From Symbiodinium natans (lineage: Eukaryota; Sar; Dinophyceae; Suessiales; Symbiodiniaceae): a stretch of 40,000 nucleotides of DNA. The notes below the pieces were generated by a model. That model had not been told where the DNA came from. It did no database searches and saw only the letters and a program-made list of their open reading frames with translations. Position 1 is the stretch's first letter. Every line of letters begins with the position of its first letter. Below, one piece after another: positions 33,001 through 40,000 of the stretch. Made by a program: the position numbers and the translations under genes. The DNA is taken from positions 1-40,000 of the forward strand of contig CAJNDS010002690.1 in NCBI GenBank assembly GCA_905221605.1, given 5' to 3'.

Positions 33001-33403
33001 AGGGAAAACCTCTTTCTTCCTTCACCTAGGACTCTAATGCTCCATTTCACCAAAGCCAGTGAAGCATTTTCAAGCGCTCTGGAAGGCACCTACACTAACC
33101 CTAAACCCTAAATCCTCAACCCGAAGCCCTCAGAACTTTAAGAAAAGAACCCGAACCGGAGTCTTTTTGGAGGCTTGAAATCTATGCCTTCAGGCCAAAA
33201 CCCACAATGTCGTTTGAGGGTTCAGGCTTTGGGGTTGAGGGTTCAGACTTTGGGATTTAGGGTTTTGGTTGTGGACAGGACACCTAGAGAAGAGTTCCTT
33301 CATGGCTATTCGGATTGCGTCTGTCTTCCTACACCCCCCAGAAGCCCGAGACCCCAATCCCTATTTCCCAAACCCTGCAGCCCCTGAAGCCCAAACCAGA
33401 AAC

Positions 33404-33488
33404 CCGAAACCCTAAACCCTAAACCCTGGACCCTAAACCCTGAACCCTGAACCCTGGACCCTGAACCCTGAACCCTGAACCCTGAACC
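33404..33488 (-). repeat. CCCTGAA-rich telomere-variant tract
   Basis: CCCTAAA then about seven CCCTGAA with CCCTGGA. The minus-strand ORF here (QGSGFRVQGLGFRV) is a repeat translation. Confidence 0.9.
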
Positions 33489-33519
33489 CAACCCCTCCCC
33501 CCCACCGAAGCGAAGCCAG

Positions 33520-33558
33520 GCGTTGTTCACGCATTCCTCGTACACGATCTACACCAAG
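33520..33558 (+). CDS. Exon fragment, unknown protein
   Basis: Thirteen codons, ALFTHSSYTIYTK, phase 0. The acceptor is AGCCAG|G and the donor GT at 33559. Confidence 0.4.
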
Positions 33559-33839
33559 GTTTCCGGGGCCACGGGAAAACCTGCGTAGGCCCTTCGGACA
33601 TGTCAATATTTTCCCTTACCTTTGACAGGGCTATATTTCAGAACATTTTGTTTCGGAGGTTTTAAAGGGCCAACTTGAAACCTTCTGCCCTAAACTTCCA
33701 GGATTTCAAGTTTTTGAGGGTTTTTTTTTTGAGGCTACGGGGGCTCAGGGCCTTTAGGGCTGTGGGGCTTTCAACGTTTCGGCATGTTTCAGTCACCGCC
33801 TCCACCCCTTGACGCCTGAAATCCCCTGTGACCTCCACG

Positions 33840-34096
33840 CTTGGAGGGTTCATGGTACTTATTAACCAATTAGAACTGTACTTATGGCTGTACTTATACT
33901 AGAGCCGGGAGTAGGCACTTTTTTCCTTTTTTTAGGGTTGGGGTTCCCTTACAATCCCCTTAAAACCAAAGAGGGTACCCTTTTTATTCCTAGGCTACTC
34001 CCGGGTCTAGTAGAGCCATATTAGGGCACTTAAGGGGCTTAGAAGTGGGTTATAAGTACAGTTATAACTGGCTAATAAGTACCATGAACCTCCAAG
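33840..34096. mobile_element. M2 element with nested M3 element
   Basis: Arms of about 50 bp (CTTGGAGGGTTCATGGTACT ... AGTACCATGAACCTCCAAG) enclose an M3 copy at about 33903-34010 (GGGAGTAGG ... CTACTCCCGGGTC). AGAGCC occurs on both sides of the M3 copy (33901, 34012), as a target duplication would. Confidence 0.8.
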
Positions 34097-34158
34097 TAGC
34101 CCGAAATCCTAAACCCTAAGCCCTGAACCCTAAACCCTAAACCCTAAACCTCCAAGTA
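34097..34158 (-). repeat. Telomere-type block bounded by copies of the M2 end
   Basis: AACCTCCAAGTA at the right end of M2 (34087-34098) is repeated at 34147-34158. Between them are CCCTAAA-type units. Short-duplication pattern again. Confidence 0.7.
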
Positions 34159-34225
34159 AGCCTTGGAAGCCCTATCTATGAGGAAGGCCTCGCAAGACGC
34201 CCAAAAGCCCCAAACGCAGGGACTG

Positions 34226-34292
34226 GTGAAAGATGCACCTTCCGTGAACTGCCGGTTCAGCAGCACACTGTCTGGGCATCTTTGGGTCCGGG
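34226..34292 (+). CDS. Possible exon, unknown protein
   Basis: One frame reads LVKDAPSVNCRFSSTLSGHL before running into TTTAGGG. The acceptor is CGCAG|G. Weak. Confidence 0.3.
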
Positions 34293-34365
34293 GTTTAGGG
34301 TTTAGGGGTTTAGGGTTTAGGGGTTTAGGGTTTAGGGTTTAGGGTTTAGGGTTTAGGGTTAGGGA
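34292..34365 (+). repeat. Telomere-type tract
   Basis: TTTAGGG and GTTTAGGG units. Confidence 0.9.
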
Positions 34366-34754
34366 AATCTCCAAAGGGTCAAACCCGGCAACATGATATG
34401 GCATTTACATAATAGCAGCCCCTAAAAAACCCCAAAGCCGTGAAGGCCTAAAGCTCAACAGCCCTAAGCCACAACACCACAAGAGCCCTGAAGCCCTGAG
34501 ATCCTAAAGCCATCCCTCACAACCCGAACAACCCCAACAATCCCAGCAACCCTAACGGCCTAACATCCCTAACAATCCTCAAACCCTTATCTTAAAACCC
34601 TAACCACTCAAACAACCCTAGACACCTCAAACCCTCTAAAGCGTCGAGCCCGTACACGCCAGAACCTTATAACAACCCCAACAGCCCTCGAAACCTCAAA
34701 CCCTCAACCCCACACCCTCACACCCCAAACCCTAAACTCCTGAACCCTAAACCC
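34366..34754 (-). other. Degenerate C-rich spacer
   Basis: About 390 bases of CCCTAA-, CCCAACA- and CCTCAAA-like sequence without a regular array and without an exon I can support. Confidence 0.5.
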
Positions 34755-34900
34755 TAAACTGTAAGCCTTCACACTCGATGTCGTACACCCACGGGGCTGC
34801 CGACCCGCACCCCCCAAACCCTAAACTCCGGAACCCAAACCCTAAACTGTAAGCCCTCACGCTCTACAGCATACACCCGCGGGGCTGCCAAGCGGATGTA
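34755..34900. repeat. 88-bp tandem duplication
   Basis: TAAACTGTAAGCC at 34755 recurs at 34843. Both are followed by ACACCC.CGGGGCTGCC, diverged by several bases. Confidence 0.75.
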
Positions 34901-35029
34901 GGGCCCTCAAGCCCTCAAATGCTCAAGCTCTGGGGTTTGGGTTTTTGGGTTCTGGGTTTAAGGCTTTGGGGCTTATAAGTTAATGAGCGTTTAGATTTGG
35001 GGGTTTGGGGCTTTACCCTCTCCCTAAGC

Positions 35030-35145
35030 CCTAACCCCTAACCCCTAAACCTTAAAACCCCAAAACCCTAAAACCCGAAACCCTAAAACCCTAGACCCTA
35101 GACCCTAGACCCTAAACCCTAAACCCTAAACCCTAAACCCTAAAC
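35030..35145 (-). repeat. Telomere-type tract with CCCTAGA run
   Basis: CCCTAAAA, three CCCTAGA, then CCCTAAA. Confidence 0.9.
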
Positions 35146-35159
35146 CCCATCTTCCCAAG

Positions 35160-35260
35160 TCCCGTGGTGGAGAGGCTTTCTGGGGAGGCGTGACGATCAT
35201 CGTGCCTCCAGGCAGGAACTCCAGGAAGCCCGAAAGCTCCTGCGAGGCCCTAGGCCCCAT
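35160..35260 (+). other. Possible exon region
   Basis: Contains RQELQEARKLLRG in one frame. Neither border is convincing. Confidence 0.25.
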
Positions 35261-35272
35261 ATACTTCCAGGA

Positions 35273-35421
35273 ACCCTAACCCTAAACCCTAAACCCTAAA
35301 CCCTAAACCCTAAACCCTAAACCCTAAACCCTAAACCCTAAACCCTAAACCCTAAACCCTAAACCCTAAACCCTAAACCCTAAACCCTAAACCCTAAACC
35401 CTAAACCCTAAACCCTAAACC

Positions 35422-35453
<32 letters not shown>

Positions 35454-35545
35454 ACCCTAAACCCTAAACCCCAAACCCTAAACCCTCAACCCTAAACCGT
35501 AAACCCTAAACCCTAAACCCTAGACCCTAGACCCTAAACCCAGGA
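35273..35545 (-). repeat. Longest telomere-type tract in the window
   Basis: About 38 heptamers: CCCTAAA, a run of five CCCTCAA, then CCCTAAA with CCCTAGA. Confidence 0.95.
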
Positions 35546-35900
35546 GCCCTAGAACCCGAGGGCTTGAACCCTAAACCTTGTGTGGGCCTTGAAACCATAA
35601 ACCCTAGGCCCTGAACCCAGGAGCCCCAACACCTTCGGGCGTGGACCCCTAAAGGAAGGGTTGGGGGGGTTTAGGGTTTCGGGTTTAGGGTTTAGGGTTC
35701 GGGGTTTAGGGGGGGCGGGGGAGGGAGGCAACTTGGCACTGGCCGCTCACGAATCAGGCAAATTTTGCCCACGAATTAGGCAAACGCCTGCGAGTTTTGC
35801 ATAACTTGCCGCTCACTCGGGTTATTCAGGTTTGTGTTTTTTACGGAAACAGAGGTTTAGGGCTACCATAAATCGGACCATTACCCGTCATGTTGGGTTT
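35546..35900. other. Mixed spacer
   Basis: Degenerate telomere-like sequence to about 35720, then unique sequence at 35730-35900 with a short internal repeat (CACGAATCAGGCAAATTTTG / CACGAATTAGGCAAACGCC). No exon is supported. Confidence 0.4.
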
Positions 35901-36310
35901 TCGAGCCCCTATCCCCTATCCCTAAACCCTAGACCCTAAGCCCTACACCCTAAACCCTAAACCCTAAGCCCTAAACCCTAAACCCTACGGCCCAAGCCAG
36001 CCCTAAACCCGAAGCCCACAGCCTCGTGAAGCCCAAAACCTTAAAGCCCCTAGCCCCAAATCCTAGACCCCAAGACCCCAAGCTCTGAGCCAGCATCTGC
36101 GCACAGTTCAGTGCTGTGAGAGTTCTAGGGCCTCACCCTGAGCCCCAAAATCTAACAACAACCCTAAGCCCCAAATACACCCCTAAAACCCCTCCTCCCC
36201 CCCATAAGAGGAACCTGATGCAGGTGCTCACCCTAAACCTTAAACCGTAAAAACCCTAAAACCCTAAAGCCCTAAACCCTAAACCCTAAACCCTAAACCC
36301 TAAACCCCAA
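35900..36310 (-). repeat. Telomere-type tracts and degenerate spacer
   Basis: CCCTAAA at 35915-35988 and 36234-36308, degenerate CCC-rich sequence between. Confidence 0.8.
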
Positions 36311-36335
36311 AAAAGGGGGACCTGATGCAGGTGTG
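36212..36335. repeat. Short duplication at both ends of a telomere-type block
   Basis: ACCTGATGCAGGTG occurs at 36213-36226 and 36320-36333. Between them are CCCTAAA units. The right copy carries the acceptor GATGCAG|G of the next exon, the left copy a potential donor CAG|GT. Confidence 0.75.
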
Positions 36336-36428
36336 GCCGTGGAGCAGGATGGGCAAGCCATCATGGGCGCGTCGGAACGCCCAGCGCGGGTGCGGGAGAG
36401 TCAGGCCTTGCCCACAGTGGCGGAGTCG
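36331..36428 (+). CDS. Exon fragment, unknown protein
   Basis: Starts VAVEQDGQAIMGASERPARV and continues RESQALPTVAES. The acceptor is GCAG|G and the donor GT at 36429. Ends in phase 0. Unknown family. Confidence 0.5.
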
Positions 36429-36446
36429 GTTCCTTCAGAATGGCCC

Positions 36447-36560
36447 CTAACCCCAAACCCCAAACCCCAAACCCCAAACCCTAAACCCTAAACCCTAAAC
36501 CCTAAACCCTAAACCCTAAACCCTAAGCCCTAAGCCCTAAAACCCCAAACCCTAAGCCCT
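36447..36560 (-). repeat. Telomere-type tract
   Basis: CCCCAAA, then CCCTAAA and CCCTAAG units. Confidence 0.9.
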
Positions 36561-37020
36561 TAAGGGATTTCGGGTTTCGGGTTCGGGGCTCGCAGGCGTT
36601 TCGGCCTTCGGCCTGTCTCCTCTTGACGCAAAGGTTTTTTCCTTGCTGGTGTATAACTCCGCGGCGCCTGGAACCCAAACTCTTAGAACGGGAACCCTTG
36701 TGCTCCGCATTCGGGAAAGCAACAGCGGATCTTGGTTGGTAAACCCTAAACCCTAAACCCTCAACCCTAAACCCTGAACCCTCGCTAGGTTTGCTGGCAA
36801 CGGGGGCCTTTACTCCACTGCAACAGACAGGGTGCAGTCTCAGGCGCACGGGTTTCGGGTTTAGGGTTTAGGGCTAGGGTTTAGGGCATGCGCAGGGTTT
36901 AGGGGCTTTAGGCTTCCGGCTTGGGGTTCAGAGTTTAAGCCCGGGGAGGGGCGTCGGTGTGGTTGGGGGTTTTAGGGGTCTAGGGTTGAGGGTTTAGGGT
37001 TGAGGGTTTAGGGGTTTAGA
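36561..37020. other. Unique patches between degenerate TTTAGGG
   Basis: Unique sequence at 36590-36735 and 36785-36850; minus-strand frame 36523-36849 is open but shaped by repeats. TTTAGGG variants at 36852-37025. Confidence 0.35.
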
Positions 37021-37397
37021 GTTTTGAAGGTAGGGTCCAGGGAGGAGGTTGAGGGCACCACAACGCTCGAGATAGCGTGTTGGATGTCCATTACGGTAGT
37101 CAAGTCGCTCCAACCTGGTTGATTCAGTGACCTGAAATTAGCGCCGCTAGTCCTTGCAACGACAAGAACTACAGATTGAATTTTCGCCCATGCGAAATTG
37201 ATTGAGCAGCGCTGCCCACAGAAGTGAATCGGAAGCTCGACCCAGGGGGCCATTATTCCTTCTTTTCCCTCTAAACCAAAAAGGGCACCCTTGTTATTCC
37301 TAGGTGACTCTGGGGCCCAGGGTAGAGAGCAACACTTGTGCTTACTGGTACAGCCTTTGTGGTGCGCACAGGCGGCCAATGCTTCCGTGACCATCAA
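37020..37397 (-). CDS. Possible minus-strand gene, unknown protein
   Basis: Open frame of 129 codons on the minus strand. It starts MMVTEALAACAHHKGCTSKH and later has WVELPIHFCGQRCSINFAWA and WSDLTTVMDIQHAISSVV. An M3 copy (37240-37322) lies in its middle and would read NNKGALFGLEGKEG. Either that is an intron or the element is read through. The last residues (FKTLNP) are telomere repeat. It would be the only minus-strand gene seen here. Confidence 0.35.
37240..37322. mobile_element. M3 element copy
   Basis: GACCCAGGGGGCC at the left and GGGCCCAGGGTAG at the right. The inner AAAAAGGGCACCCTTGTTAT and TCCTAGGTGACTC match other M3 copies. Confidence 0.65.
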
Positions 37398-37423
37398 GGC
37401 CCCACGGGAGGGGGGGGGGGGAA

Positions 37424-37586
37424 CCCTCAGCCCTAAACCCTAAGCCCTAAACCCTAAACCCTAAACCCTAAATCCTAAATCCTAAACCCTAAGCCCTAAA
37501 CCCTAAACCCTAAACCCTAAACCCTAAACCCAAAACCCTAAACCCTAAACCCTAAACCCCCAAAAACCCTAAACCCTAAACCCTAC
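37424..37586 (-). repeat. Telomere-type tract
   Basis: About 23 CCCTAAA and variant units after a run of G. Confidence 0.95.
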
Positions 37587-37588
37587 AG

Positions 37589-37640
37589 AGTTGCTCGAGA
37601 CTGGCCACGAGCCCTTCGGGGGGCTCTGGGGGTTGGAGTT
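37589..37640 (+). CDS. Possible exon, unknown protein
   Basis: Reads LLETGHEPFGGLWGLELTS. The acceptor is ACAGAG|T and thus atypical. Linkage unknown. Confidence 0.3.
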
Positions 37641-37684
37641 GACGAGCTTTGTTTGGGATGTGGGGGTCTGGGGGTTATATAAGG

Positions 37685-37905
37685 TTTAGGGGTTAGGGTT
37701 TAGGGTTTAGGGTTTAGGGTTTAGCACGTTCTTTTTTTTTTTTTCTTTCTGCCTTTTTTTCACTTTCTTCTACGTTTTTTTTGTTTACGTTCATTTCACC
37801 TTTTTGTAATCCCATAAACCCAAATCCTCAATTCGAGATCTGTTTACAACCCTAAGCCCTAAACCCTAAACCCTAAACCCTAAACCCTCAGCCCTAAGCC
37901 CCGAA
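37685..37905. repeat. Telomere-type tracts around a T-rich spacer
   Basis: TTTAGGG at 37685-37724, a poly-T/C-rich stretch at 37730-37800, CCCTAAA at 37848-37890. Confidence 0.85.
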
Positions 37906-37924
37906 GAAGAGCGTGGCCGCGGAG

Positions 37925-37974
37925 GTGGAGGGAACCGCGATGTGGGGCAGCGTCACTGCCCGCCTCCCGTTGGG
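37925..37974 (+). CDS. Exon of a plus-strand gene, unknown protein
   Basis: Reads VEGTAMWGSVTARLPL. The acceptor is GCGGAG|G and the donor GT at 37975. Ends in phase 2 and joins 38296 in frame. The open frame extends upstream as KKSVAAE. GSVTARLP resembles the FTARL phrase in the exon at 14814. Confidence 0.5.
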
Positions 37975-38002
37975 GTTCGGTCGAGGCGTTCTTTCTATGT
38001 GA

Positions 38003-38295
38003 AGGGTTTAGGGTTTAGGGTTTAGGGTTTAGGGTTTAGGGTTTAGGGTTTGGGGTTTGGGGTTTAGGGTTTAGGGTTTAGGGTTTAGGGTTCAGGGTTC
38101 AGGGTTTAGGGTTAGACTCGACCTGAATCCCATGCATGGGTGTTTGGGTTTAGGGGCTATAGGGTTGAAACCCCTGAACCCCAGCACAAACCCTAAACCC
38201 TAAACCCTGAACCCTGAGCCCGAATCCCTAAACCCTAAACCCTAGACCCTCAACCCTAAACCCTAAACCCTAACCCTAAACTCTAAACCCTGAAG
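38003..38295. repeat. Telomere-type intron, both orientations
   Basis: TTTAGGG at 38003-38113 and CCCTAAA at 38183-38295 within one intron, so the transcript could fold back on itself. Confidence 0.9.
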
Positions 38296-38377
38296 GCTTC
38301 AGGAGGCTGAGTTCTGGAGCTGTTGGGATTCGCTTGAGATGTCATGCGGCCACGAGCTCGAAACGACTAGCTCTAGA
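38296..38377 (+). CDS. Exon of a plus-strand gene, unknown protein
   Basis: Starts LQEAEFWSCWDSLEMSCGHE and ends LETTSSR. The acceptor is TGAAG|G and the donor GT at 38378 (GTAGGG, merging into the tract). Phase 0 at the end fits 38450. Confidence 0.5.
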
Positions 38378-38423
38378 GTAGGGTTTAGGGTTTGGGTTTT
38401 GGGCTTAGGGTTTAGGGTTTAGC
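38378..38423 (+). repeat. Short telomere-type intron
   Basis: The intron 38378-38449 is only 72 bases and half of it is TTTAGGG. Confidence 0.9.
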
Positions 38424-38449
38424 CTACACAGTCTGCCTAAGCTACCGAG

Positions 38450-38498
38450 GTGGCCATCAACGAGCGCGCGAAGCCGGCCGTAGTGCTGTCGCAGGGGG
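38450..38498 (+). CDS. Exon of a plus-strand gene, unknown protein
   Basis: Reads VAINERAKPAVVLSQG. The acceptor is CCGAG|G; GC donor at about 38499. The frame stays open to TAA at 38526. Confidence 0.5.
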
Positions 38499-38526
38499 CT
38501 CGGAGAGTTCACGGGCTTCAAGCTGC

Positions 38527-38765
38527 CTAAACCCTAAACCCTAAACCCTCAAACCCTCAAACCCTCAAACCCTCAAACCCTCAAACCCTCAAACCCTCAA
38601 ACCCTCAAACCCTAAACCCTAAACCCTAAACCCTAAACCCTAAACCCTAAACCCTAAACCCTAAACCCTAAACCCTCAACCCTCAACCCTCAACCCTAAA
38701 CCCTAAACCCTAAACCCTAAACCCTAAACCCTAAACCCAACCCTCAAACCTCAGCTCTAAACCCC
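38527..38765 (-). repeat. Telomere-type tract with CCCTCAAA octamer block
   Basis: CCCTAAA, then eight CCCTCAAA octamers, then CCCTAAA, three CCCTCAA, CCCTAAA. Confidence 0.95.
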
Positions 38766-38876
38766 AAACCCCCTGAACCTTTGCAGAGAAGGTTCTAAAG
38801 CTTAGGGATGAGTCCCAAGCGCCATTTTTTCGGGTTCGGACCCAGGTGTGGGTTGACTGAGACTTTAGCGTTTGGG

Positions 38877-39168
38877 TTTAGGGTTTAGGGTTTAGGGCTT
38901 AGGGTTTCGGGTTTAGGGTTTAGGGTTTAGGGTTTAGGGTTTAGGGTTTAGGGTTTAGGGTTTAGGTTTTCGGGTTTAGGGTTTACGGTTCAGGGTTTAG
39001 GGTTTAGGGTTCAGGGTCGCCGGAAGGTGCTCTTGAACCCTCAACCCTAGCCCCCAATGGGTTAGGGATCTAGAGTGGTAGAGTGGAGGACTTCGGGAGG
39101 GATGGGTTGCAAGAGCTAGGGTTTCAGGATTAGGGTTTAGGGTATAGGGTTTAGGGTTTAGGGTTGAG
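38877..39168 (+). repeat. Telomere-type tracts
   Basis: TTTAGGG at 38877-39020 and 39130-39168, with a unique spacer of about 100 bases. Confidence 0.9.
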
Positions 39169-39221
39169 GGAGTTTGCCCTAAACCACAAACATGTTGTTC
39201 CTCAGCGTTGGCTCGAAGGCT

Positions 39222-39300
39222 GTTTCTAGGACCCAGCCCAGGATCTCTCCTCTTATTGGGGTTTTAGGATCCTTTGAAACCCTGTTTAAATCCTAAGTAG
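39222..39300. mobile_element. M3-like left end at a possible splice donor
   Basis: GTTTCTAGGACCCAGCCCAGG repeats the phrase at the starts of introns 2 and 5 of the ankyrin gene. The preceding bases (39203-39221) may be the end of an exon. Confidence 0.45.
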
Positions 39301-39632
39301 GTGTACCCTAAACCCCACAAACCCTATAAAGCCCATAAACCCTATAAACCCTGAAAACCCTCTATAGCCTACAAGCCCTATAAACCCTAAACCCGAGGCC
39401 TTGAAACCCTAAGCCCTAAACCCTACAAACCCTATAAACTCCATAGCCACTAAACCTTACTAAGCCTTGAAACAGTACCACCCTAAACCTTAAATCCCTG
39501 AACCTTAAATCGCTAAACCCTAGACCCTAAACCAGAAACCCTACCCTAAACCCTAATCCTAAACCCTAAACCCTATAAACCCTATAAACCCTATACACCC
39601 TAAACCCTAAACCCTCAACCCTAAACCCTAAA
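39300..39632 (-). repeat. Telomere-type tract with CCCTATAAA variants
   Basis: CCCTATAAA nonamers mixed with CCCTAAA over about 330 bases. No exon is supported. Confidence 0.85.
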
Positions 39633-39639
39633 CCTTCTG

Positions 39640-39738
39640 AAGTCGCGGCAACCGGCGGCATGACTTCCCAGCCATGTATGATCCAGACTTCGACTGGGAC
39701 GAAGCCGAGCGATTGCTGGAGGAGGCGCAGGGGGTTTA
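39640..39738 (+). CDS. Exon fragment, unknown protein
   Basis: Reads RHDFPAMYDPDFDWDEAERL and continues LEEAQG, an acidic stretch. Preceded by TGAAG; runs into TTTAGGG, where TAG ends the frame. Strong codon bias supports coding; borders are uncertain. Confidence 0.45.
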
Positions 39739-39807
39739 GGGTTTAGGGTTTAGGGTTGGACCGGCCCCCATACAACTGTTCAGACCATCTCTTTTCGGGA
39801 GACACGC

Positions 39808-40000
39808 CAAGGTTTCGGGCTTGGAAAAGCCATGCTTTCCACAAGGTTTCGGGCCTCGAAAGCCACGTTGTCCACAAGGTTTCGGGCCTCGAAAGCCACG
39901 TTTTCCACAAGGTTTTGGGGCTTCAAAAGCCATGTTTTCCACAAGGTTTTGGGCTTTGAAAAGCCATGCTTTCCAGGTTTTGGGCTTTGCAAAGTTTTCA
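39808..40000 (+). repeat. 33/34-bp minisatellite at the right edge
   Basis: Units starting CAAGGTTT begin at 39808, 39842, 39875, 39908 and 39942, with a truncated sixth unit continuing to the window end. Each has GGGCCTCGAAAGCC or GGGCTTGGAAAAGCC, a short internal inverted repeat. Frames are open on both strands (KPCGKRGFRGP type). The array probably continues beyond the window. Confidence 0.9.

Noticed and set aside
39736-39992. ORFs on both strands over the right-edge array
   Set aside because: The 33/34-bp repeat gives open frames on both strands; no independent evidence of coding.
1-40000. tRNA, rRNA and spliced-leader genes, promoters, poly(A) signals
   Set aside because: I looked for conserved cores and found none that I could support by eye. 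Dinoflagellate promoters lack a reliable TATA box, and trans-splice acceptors cannot be told from other AGs.

Overview
The window looks like nuclear DNA of a dinoflagellate. I infer this from three things. The (CCCTAAA/TTTAGGG)n repeat is the telomere type used by dinoflagellates and plants. Short GC-rich exons have GT, GC or GA donors and AG|G acceptors, which is the relaxed splice code described for dinoflagellates. One gene that can be reassembled has the ubiquitin-like plus ankyrin design (LLLEAGADKDKA... repeats) common in Symbiodiniaceae and relatives. Genus and species cannot be told from the sequence. I see no rRNA, tRNA, CRISPR or bacterial operon.

The striking feature is that telomere-type repeats are not confined to an end. 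More than 70 tracts, in both orientations, are scattered over all 40 kb, and most lie in introns or between small exons. The clearest case is the gene at 24727-28830. Eight exons give one open frame of 544 codons, and every intron except intron 7 contains a substantial telomere-type block or an inverted-repeat element holding one; intron 7 holds a short one. Several blocks are flanked by direct duplications of unique sequence (27, 39, 36, 21 and 16 bp). One dispersed element occurs both with a block (3827-4020) and without one (18001-18125). Together this suggests that telomere-type DNA was inserted into the interior of the chromosome many times.

Layout. 1-6.1 kb: telomere-type tracts with six small plus-strand exons of unknown genes. 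6.5-12.1 kb: microsatellites and minisatellites, with a candidate 3.3-kb inverted-repeat element splitting a GCACGCCCAC array. 12.2-19.7 kb: a plus-strand gene of about 16 exons whose product has several CxxC motifs; function unknown. 19.8-21.4 kb: nested hairpin elements. 22.1-23.9 kb: an island free of telomere repeats with unclear coding content. 24.7-28.8 kb: the ubiquitin-like/ankyrin gene. 28.8-36 kb: telomere-type tracts, hairpin elements and exon fragments of one or more plus-strand genes. 36.3-40 kb: more exons, one minus-strand ORF near 37.0-37.4 kb, and a 34-bp tandem repeat at the right edge.

At least five families of short inverted-repeat elements are present, called M1 to M5 here. 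M2 and M3 copies have ends that coincide with splice sites, so they behave as introner elements. Most long ORFs in the window are artefacts of simple repeats. Exon borders are by eye, based on AG|G acceptors, donor choice and phase agreement; no transcript data were available.
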